Assembly (NCBI RefSeq): GCF_011075055.1
Contig: NC_058141.1
Location: 15,571,639 to 15,635,638 of the forward strand
Length of the DNA: 64,000 bases
From: Mangifera indica
Lineage: Eukaryota > Streptophyta > Magnoliopsida > Sapindales > Anacardiaceae
Direction of reading: 5' to 3'
The position numbers and the translations under genes are program-made. Below the pieces are notes generated by a model. The model was not told the origin of the DNA, searched no databases, and worked only from the letters and a program-made list of their open reading frames with translations. The stretch's first letter is position 1; every line of letters starts with the position of its first letter. Below are positions 57,108-64,000 of the stretch, piece after piece.

Positions 57108-59937
57108 ATGGGAACGGCTTCGGAGTCGGACTCCGACTCCAACGCCAACGGGTGGGGCAGAGCTCGAGGACTGATGGTCAAAACAGTGGTGCTTATAGGC
57201 AGCGCTGTTCTCCTTAAACGTCTCACCAAATCTGAAACTCGATGGGATCATGCCCGTAATGTTGCCGCCTCGCTCACTGGCGAAAAGGTACTTCTTATTA
57301 TTCTGTTGTTATTCGTTTTTTTATTTTCTTAAATTTAATTATTATTGGTTTTGATTTTGGAATAGTTTTCGACGGAACAGGCTTCCAGGGATCCTGATAA
57401 TTACTTCAATATCAGGTGTTTTTTTTTTTTAATTTGTAGTCATTTTTTATCTTTAGTATGGTACATGGAATTTTACTCTTTACATTGGAAGTTTCTGAGG
57501 TCTTCTTTGGATGATTAGTTGTTTCAACCTTCAAATATGTTTCAAGTTTTCAATATATGCATGGTAATTTTGATTTGCAGAATGGTTACTTGCCCAGCTG
57601 CTGAGATGGTTGATGGTTCGAAGGTTTTATATTTTGAGCAAGTTAGTTTCAACTCAATTATGTAATGTTTTTTAATAATTTTATTTTTTTCACATGATAA
57701 TAAATGCCAATTGTGATAAGGTTTCTGTGTCTTTGATGTTAGGCATTTTGGAGGACTCCTCAAAAGCCCTTTCGACAGGTTTTAATATGTGCCTTATTTT
57801 ATTTATTTGTGTTCTTACTTTTGATTTTCATTTAGAAGAATTATGACAGTTGCATGCCTGCAGAGATTTTATGTGGTCAAGCCTTGCCCAAAATAATTGA
57901 AATGTGATGTTGAGGTGGACTTCTAGTCTGATTTCCTGTTGTGTTGCACGATGTTACTGAATGATTTTCCTTCTTACGTTTTTACTGCCTGAATTTTCTT
58001 TTTTCATACATGAGTAGGCACTCTTGAGCACCACAATTGGTGCCATTTTATTTATTTATTTTTTTTTGGGTAAGTATCCATTTTAATTGTTGCAACTTCT
58101 GTTCTCAACATTGTGAGCAGGCGCTGAGACATAAAAGCTTGTTATATATAGAAATTGATTTTTATGTTGTTTGAACCATATGTTATTAAGAAAATAGAGC
58201 TCAGGGGGTGGCTATAAGGTGATGTGTTATGGGTTAGTTGCAATGATATTTGATTCTCTATGGAGAAATTTCAAATAGGATGCCACTGTTTCTGGAAAAC
58301 TGAGTTTTGTAGTGGCTGTGGAGAGCCATGTGGTTTTTTTGGCATTTGTTATCTAATGCAATAATTGTTGTTTATCAGTTGCCTTGGAGCCTAACATTCT
58401 GATATCAGATATATTCTTTTAAATGGGCACTTAAATTCATTTGCCCTTAGAGAAGTTGAGGAGTATAAAAATTTCTGTGATCGGTCAAAGGATCAGCGCC
58501 CACTGCCTGAGGAAGTTATTGGTGTAAGTATTCTTATCACATTAACATTTTAATTTCAGATTATTAAGCATATGAATTATATGTTGGACTTGGAGAACAT
58601 TATCAATCATGAATTATCCAAAAATTGGACTTGTGTATTGCTATTAATAATTCAAATTCTAAAAATTTGAAGGCCTTTATGATAGTTGATGAGCAAACTG
58701 TGGCTAGAAATTAACGTTCTTGGATGTCTAATGAAACAGGAATTTATCAAACACTTGGAACCATCCCAAGTTCTCCCAACTACTCTTTTTGTATCACTTG
58801 GTTTCTGGCTGATTATAGCTAACAAATGGTTTGACACTGACATATTATAATTGAGTTTGGAAGGCTATTTTTTAAAGTTAAGAACATAACATGTTTAGAA
58901 TCTTGATGTAGGCTGAGCTATTTCGTTTTTCTTGGAACTTTGTCGTAGATAGATAGATGGTGCAATTACTTGACGTGTTAAATAAAATTTCTGAGATCAC
59001 ACCTCACCTATTTTATTCTAGTCAAAATAATTTGGTTGATTATTTAAAAAGGATCATCATTTGGATGATTAGAACCTATTACGATAAGCTGATGTTTATG
59101 TACATGTCTAATTTTACAAGAAATTAAAAAAAACTGCATTGGTCTGTGTTGAATATGAAGGCTATAAAAAATCTGGGTCTTTTCAAACATCATTACATAT
59201 TATCTGGAGAGAGAACTCTGTGATCACAATAAATAGTGTCAAGAACTCAAAGCTAACCTGTCTCTGCTGCAGTTGGTAGAAAAATCAATCCCCTGTTTGT
59301 GGCTAAATATATATTCACCTGCTTTATAAGGTTCCATGTGCACATTCCATATAGTCTTTTGTTTTATATCATGCACAGGACATTGGAGAGCATTTGACAA
59401 CAATTTATCTCAGATGCTGTGACCGAGGAAACCACTGCTTATATGAAGGTTCATCTCCACCAGGTGGATTCCCAAATTCCTGGGTAGGTGCTTACCTTCT
59501 TACAATCAGTTGGCATATTGCTTTCCCAACAGCTGTCCGCTGGGTGTGGATATTGAAATAAATTGGTTTCTTTGTGGCCTTTCTTACCTTCTTGTGGTTT
59601 TTTTGGTGATAGAATGGGGCTACCCACTGCACTTCCGAACTAGCAGTGTTGAAGAATAATGAGATACATACCTGGGACAGAGGCTACGATGATGATGGAA
59701 ATCAAGTTTGTTCTCATGGATATGCCTTTCTTTTACCAAAATTACCTGTACTAACGCATCAAAGGGCCAAGTAAGAGTGGTTTGTTTTATCTCTTGCAGG
59801 TGTGGGGAGTGAAAGAAAGTCCTTACGAGTTCAAACCTTCACCTAATGCTAGTTTCAATGAAATGTTCTCTCTAAATTTCCCTCCTCTGCTGTCCATGGA
59901 GAAGAAAATAGAAGGTTCATTTGTCTTGCAAGAATAA
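57108..59937 (+). CDS. CRL: Chromophore lyase CRL-like gene with a premature stop in exon 5
   Basis: Exons by homology: 57108-57287, 57366-57415, 57581-57641, 57743-57778, exon 5 from 57864, 58451-58523, 59379-59483, 59613-59705, 59800-59937. Opening MGTASESDSDSNANGWGRAR, 'RDPDNYFNIRMVTCPAAEMV', 'QAFWRTPQKPFRQ', 'NFCDR.KDQRPLPEEVIG' and 'DRGNHCLYEGSSPPGGFPNS' identify CRUMPLED LEAF, a CpcT/CpeT-fold protein of the plastid outer envelope needed for normal plastid division. Exon 5 reads RFYVVKPCPK then TAA (57894-57896) where the family continues with an acidic residue and LKCDVEV. Further on, the expected end of the exon is altered (..GTGGACTTCTAG) with no donor. All other exons are open and well spliced. 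It is a recent null copy, an allele, or an assembly error. Confidence 0.85.
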
Positions 59938-60365
59938 TAACTGGTTACTTGTAACAATAGCAATGTAAATGTTTAAAGTCTTAAAATATATTTCCCTGTT
60001 CCCATTGTGAATACATCTTCAATTAACTATTGATTTCTTTCATTTGACAATAGATCTTGGATAAAAAAATGCTTCATTCATGAATAATACTGTATTTTCC
60101 AAACTTTTCATCTCAAGTGGTATGGTATATGATGCTAACTATTAAAATGATTGTTCAGACTACAAAATGATAAGCAAAGACTCCTTTAAACACCATTCAC
60201 AGTCTTTCATCTAATGTTCTGAGTGCTCCATTTTAAATGGCGAAGAAATAGCAGTTTTGGCTCCTCCTTGGAATGAAGGCAAAAAAATTACAATGCAAAT
60301 ATATAGAAACTTTGCGGATTGAGGACCGGAATAAACTACAAATATTTCTCACATGACCATTGATC
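59938..60365. other. Convergent 3' UTRs of CRL and the rubredoxin-like gene
   Basis: No gene between the two convergent genes. The 3' ends may overlap or lie very close. Confidence 0.5.
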
Positions 60366-61388
60366 CTAGAAAGTATTGTTGAGGTACAAGTATAAACCGG
60401 CAAGTGCCGCAGCTCCAACTGCAATTGCTATAGGTAATGCTCCTCTGTGCCATTTAACATATCATTTAAACTTAATAAGTAACAAGTAAAATTGGGGGGA
60501 AATAAGGCCAATGTAGTTCAATGATGGTGTTTGATGTTTACCCGATTGCTTCATCTTTCTGGATCTGTGCTTTTCTTGCTTTGCGGACATCTGTGTTATT
60601 AGCATTTCTGGCCACAGCAGGCGCATATGGCTTAAATCTCCTTTTAGGAGCTCCACAAACTGGATTACAGAAACACAATTTACAATCAAGATAGTACTAA
60701 CCTTATAAATTTGAATACCCAAAAGGACAAGTAAAAATAGCAACAAAATTTGTATTTAGCTTAATAATGGTGACAGTATAAACATTTTATGCCATCTGAT
60801 ACTTGTCATTCAGAAACAAAGATGAGCTTAAGGGAGATATATATTATTTCTACATCGAAAAATTTTATGTTGAAGAAGTTGTGAAGAAATGCTTGTTTTC
60901 ATTTTGAAAAAGGAATGTTATATAACATGGAAGAAGATGAGTTATTTGACCATAGAGAAAATTACGATGGTTATGAGTTAAAATGAATACCGGGACAGAA
61001 AAAACTATCTGCTAATTTCTCAAAGGGAGTCCTGTCATTGTAGATATACCTGCATGTTCAAACATAAAATAATCCCATCAAGATTTCAAGTCATACAAGA
61101 TCGTTGAACAAAAAAGACGGAGAAGAAGAAACATTACCCACAATCACGACATATGTAAGCCTGCTTAGAGGCAACACGCATGGAATATCTTGGTGCAGCA
61201 CAAGTCAGAAGCTGAACATAGTGAGGAGACAGCAAGAGATGAAGAGATGGACAAGAGAAAGGTGATTTTATATCAACACGATCAGTTGAGCATCGGAGGC
61301 CAGCATTGCCTGTAGGAGATAAAAGAGATGGTGTGCGTAGTGCTGAGGATTGCCTGGCACTTAGCCTTGTGGGTGCTTGAAAGGCCAT
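60366..61388 (-). CDS. Plastid rubredoxin-like membrane protein
   Basis: Four exons (minus): 61138-61388, 60991-61049, 60542-60659, 60366-60444; 168 residues. The first 60 residues are Ser/Thr/Arg-rich with few acids (MAFQAPTRLSARQSSALRTP), as in a chloroplast transit peptide. A rubredoxin-type iron site follows: ICRDCGYIYND and FCPVCGAPKRRF (two CxxCG knuckles about 20 residues apart). A C-terminal helix (LPIAIAVGAAALAGLYLYL) would anchor it to a membrane. Known: plant rubredoxin-like proteins act in plastids, one (RBD1) in photosystem II assembly; this one resembles a different, little-studied member. Function beyond one-electron transfer or assembly is inference. Confidence 0.88.
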
Positions 61389-61872
61389 TTTCTAGGTTCT
61401 AGCTTCTTCTTCGCCTTCTTCAGTTTTTGAGAAGATGAGATGAGAAGATAAAGTGGCGAGTATACAAGCAGTAATATTATTGGTTGTCTGGAAAATACGT
61501 GGAAGCGTGGCTTTCATACTTCCCACACAATAATATTATGGTCTGAAAAAGACCGTTTCCAATTCTTACAAATGTTTAATGAATCGTAGCGTATTTTTAA
61601 TTGAGATTTTAATTTAATATCCGTCTAATAACAAAATTTGCAACACAACAAAGGTTTCAAATAAATTATTATCGGTAGGAAAGATCAAATATGTATTAAA
61701 ATGCTGCATTTAACCATGAGAATTAAGTTATACAACCAGTACAAGAAGGGCACTATGACCTAACACGTTTTGGCAAATTGAAGATTTACAATTTTGATGG
61801 AATACACAGCATCTTGAACTTCATATATCTGATGGGCAAAAATATTCCTTCCGGAACAGGAAGTTAAACCAG
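61389..61872. other. Promoter of the rubredoxin-like gene and 3' UTR of the GT47 gene
   Basis: Nothing else seen. Both neighbours are on the minus strand. Confidence 0.4.
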
Positions 61873-63594
61873 CTACCAAGGTTTCAGATCACCCACCGGG
61901 CCGGCAGTCCAGTTTAATATCTTCTCACCTGGCTTCAAGTAAATACTCCTGTCATGCGGCAATTTTCGAGCAAGGCCGTTCAAAACTTGATGGAAAGCAT
62001 CGCCTGGTTGAGCAGGTTGTGGGAATAACATTGCCTGCTTCATTGAAGGATTGGCAAGCAACCTCTGCTTTCGCAATATAACTTCAGGTGGGATAGATGT
62101 GAGTATGGTGTCCAAGTTGGGAACATCCTTCTCATCTACAAACACTCCAATTTCCTCCCACGGGATCGCATCCGCAAATGGTAGAACAATGTCATCTGCT
62201 ATGATGACAGGGATGCAACCAAAGATCACTGCTTCAACCAATCTAGGACTCCATGGCGCCCAGCCAAGTGGACACAAACAAAAGATAGCTCGTTGCATGT
62301 CCTCGTAGTATGTAGTTGGATGTTCAGTTGAAATGTCAAAGAGAGGATTGTCCTTGAAGTTCTCCCACACTGCTGCTCGTGCACCTCTGAATGATAGTTG
62401 AACGTTGTTTAGTAAGCACATAACATGTTACATATAAGGGATTATGGGCAAGCCGTGAAGCTTAAATCATTCCTTTCTGATTAAAATGGCATTTGAAGGA
62501 AACTTCCTCACCATTCTGGCTCTCAAAAATTTTACATAGCTTTAGCAAAGAATGGATCCTGAATTTCAAAAAATTCATGTTTCTAATCTCATTATTTACT
62601 GTGTAACATCTCTCATCAGAATATTTAGCTCTAATTTCATATGATATATAACATCTCTCATCAAAATATTTAATATCTATCACAAGTCTGCTTCTGTTCA
62701 ATCTCATAAAATTAATGGAATGCAGATTTTGCTAGGTTAGTGAACCAAGTAACCTTAGAAAACAATACAATAATTCCTCAAATGCAAATATAGAGATATA
62801 CCTTGCATAGTAACCACCTTCTGGGTCATTTCCAACATCGTAAAACAACCCACGGAAATAAACAAAGATGGATCTAGGAGTTTTTTCAGGAATCAGGTGC
62901 GTTTGCATTTTCTGGGGAGGAGCATACGGAGGAACTGTAATTGAGCCCTCTTTCAGGCAAACATGATTCCTTTGTCCAAACGTCTGAACCAGGGTAGCGC
63001 GTTGGAGCAGGTGAAGAATTCCTCTTTCGATAGCCTTCTCCTCCTGTAAGAAAAAAGTGATCAATAAAAAGCCAAAGAAAGTCTGTAATCACTTGCCAAA
63101 ATACAGTACCTCAACATGATTAAAGCTCGAAACATTATCCAAAACTTAACAGACCACAAAATCATGTTCAATTGGTTCAAGAGAAATGAAAACGAAATCA
63201 CTAACCTGATAATGAAAGCATGCTCCAAAGTCATGCGGAACCACAAAAAAGTGATCAGCCCCTTCTGTTCGATTCCAGTAAGGCCAGTTTGAAGAGATAA
63301 GCTGTATTGCACTTCTCATCATACGAGGAGACTTAAAAGGCAATGGGAGGCCATTTGGCGTCAAGTCACAAGTAGTGTAAACAGGAGTATAAAACCAATC
63401 AGCTTCCTCTGGATTAAGGGTTCGAACAGGGCTAGATAAAAGAAAACGATGCATAAAGATCTCAGCTGCAAACATGTGAGTGAGGCATCTTGAGTCCTTT
63501 TGTAGAATTTTTTTATTGTATTTGCTGGGAAGCTCATATACAAAAACTTTCAACCTCCCCACTGGATCATCTTCCAAGACATCACCAGCACTAC
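61873..63594 (-). CDS. IRX10L: GT47 exostosin-family xylosyltransferase, IRX10/IRX10L type (5' end outside)
   Basis: Exons (minus): 63206-63594, 62802-63043, 61873-62386; 380 codons to the stop, in frame throughout. The first seen residues (GSAGDVLEDDPVGRLKVFVY) follow the signal-anchor exon in this family, and that exon is not found up to 64000, so the gene runs off the right edge. Typical stretches are 'EEADWFYTPVYTTCDLTPNG', 'GADHFFVVPHDFGACFHYQ', 'FCLCPLGWAPWSPRLVEAV' and 'GCIPVIIADDIVLPF' (the nucleotide-sugar binding end of exostosin domains), ending 'DLKPW'. Known: IRX10 proteins add beta-1,4-xylose to the xylan backbone in the Golgi for secondary walls. IRX10 versus IRX10L cannot be settled. 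Confidence 0.93.
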
Positions 63595-64000
63595 CTACAT
63601 TCACATCACCAAAGCACACTTTAGAAACAATATAGATATCAACAGGAAAAAGTCACAATCTAAGCAAAAGGCTATAATCTATAGAACATCAGAAAACCAT
63701 TCCAGTCAGTCAAAAATATATCATTTAAGTTATTTCCCTGATTCGTCACCAACATTTCAGTTCTAAAACCTTTAGCATAAAAGTTTAAATAAAAACCCCT
63801 AATATGTAGGACATAAAAAATGATCAATTCACAAATATAAGCTGCACAAATGCCAGATAAATGCAAGACGATAAAATGTAACTAAACATGAAGCAAACTG
63901 GGTTTAAAAGCGAAGCAAATCTTTAAATGATTAGATCCCTTTCAACAGAACCATAAACTCAAAGGATTCAATCTACATCGCAATTAAAGTACTTCAAATC
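63595..64000 (-). other. Intron of the GT47 gene up to the window edge
   Basis: Acceptor AATGTAG|GTAGTGC at 63595. No coding exon is seen further upstream, so this appears to be intron 1. Confidence 0.6.

Overview
The window is nuclear DNA of a dicot plant. Genes are split by short AT-rich GT-AG introns, the proteins are plant-type (Tudor-SN, calnexin, GT47 xylan synthase, SURNod19, CRL), there are two nuclear tRNA genes, and the gaps hold foldback MITEs and miR477-type hairpins. The look is malvid/Citrus-like, but I cannot fix the species. Gene models were built by reading splice sites by eye; every multi-exon model marked high confidence closes in frame.

Layout. 1-1.5 kb: 5' part of an inositol polyphosphate multikinase gene (minus), running off the left edge. 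2.5-3.0 kb: two-exon remnant of an amidase. 4.0-12 kb: complete Tudor-SN gene (plus, 984 aa). 14.4-17.2 kb: calnexin (minus, 536 aa) with an exact ER-stress element upstream. 17.9-25.3 kb: no protein genes, but four MIR477-like hairpins on the minus strand, three with TATA-like boxes, two lying in a duplicated segment. 25.55 kb: tRNA-Gly(CCC). 26.0-26.6 kb: small conserved membrane protein. 29.0 kb: tRNA-Ser(AGA). 31.1-34.2 kb: EF-hand mitochondrial ATP-Mg/Pi carrier (minus). 36.6-55.5 kb: tandem array of four SURNod19 genes (A-D, minus) interleaved with a truncated and a complete SDR gene (plus). 57.1-59.9 kb: CRL chromophore-lyase-like gene whose fifth exon carries a stop. 60.4-61.4 kb: plastid rubredoxin-like protein. 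61.9-64 kb: 3' part of an IRX10/IRX10L xylosyltransferase gene, running off the right edge.

The SURNod19 array arose by duplication of a block (SURNod19-type 1, SURNod19-type 2, SDR) with a period of 7,410 bp. The junction near 44.40 kb fuses the 3' end of gene C to antisense SDR sequence. Only copy A has every consensus splice site and all four coding exons: B has lost its intron 1 acceptor and, by deletion, its leader exon; C has lost its last exon; D has lost its intron 3 acceptor. The four proteins carry a His-His / His / His-x-His / Met pattern with local contexts like the six copper ligands of PHM/DBH-type monooxygenases. This suggests an enzymatic role for a family known mainly as 'stress up-regulated nodulin'.

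The strongest candidates for something new are the copper-ligand reading of SURNod19, the MIR477 cluster, and the differential decay and antisense junction in the SURNod19/SDR duplication.
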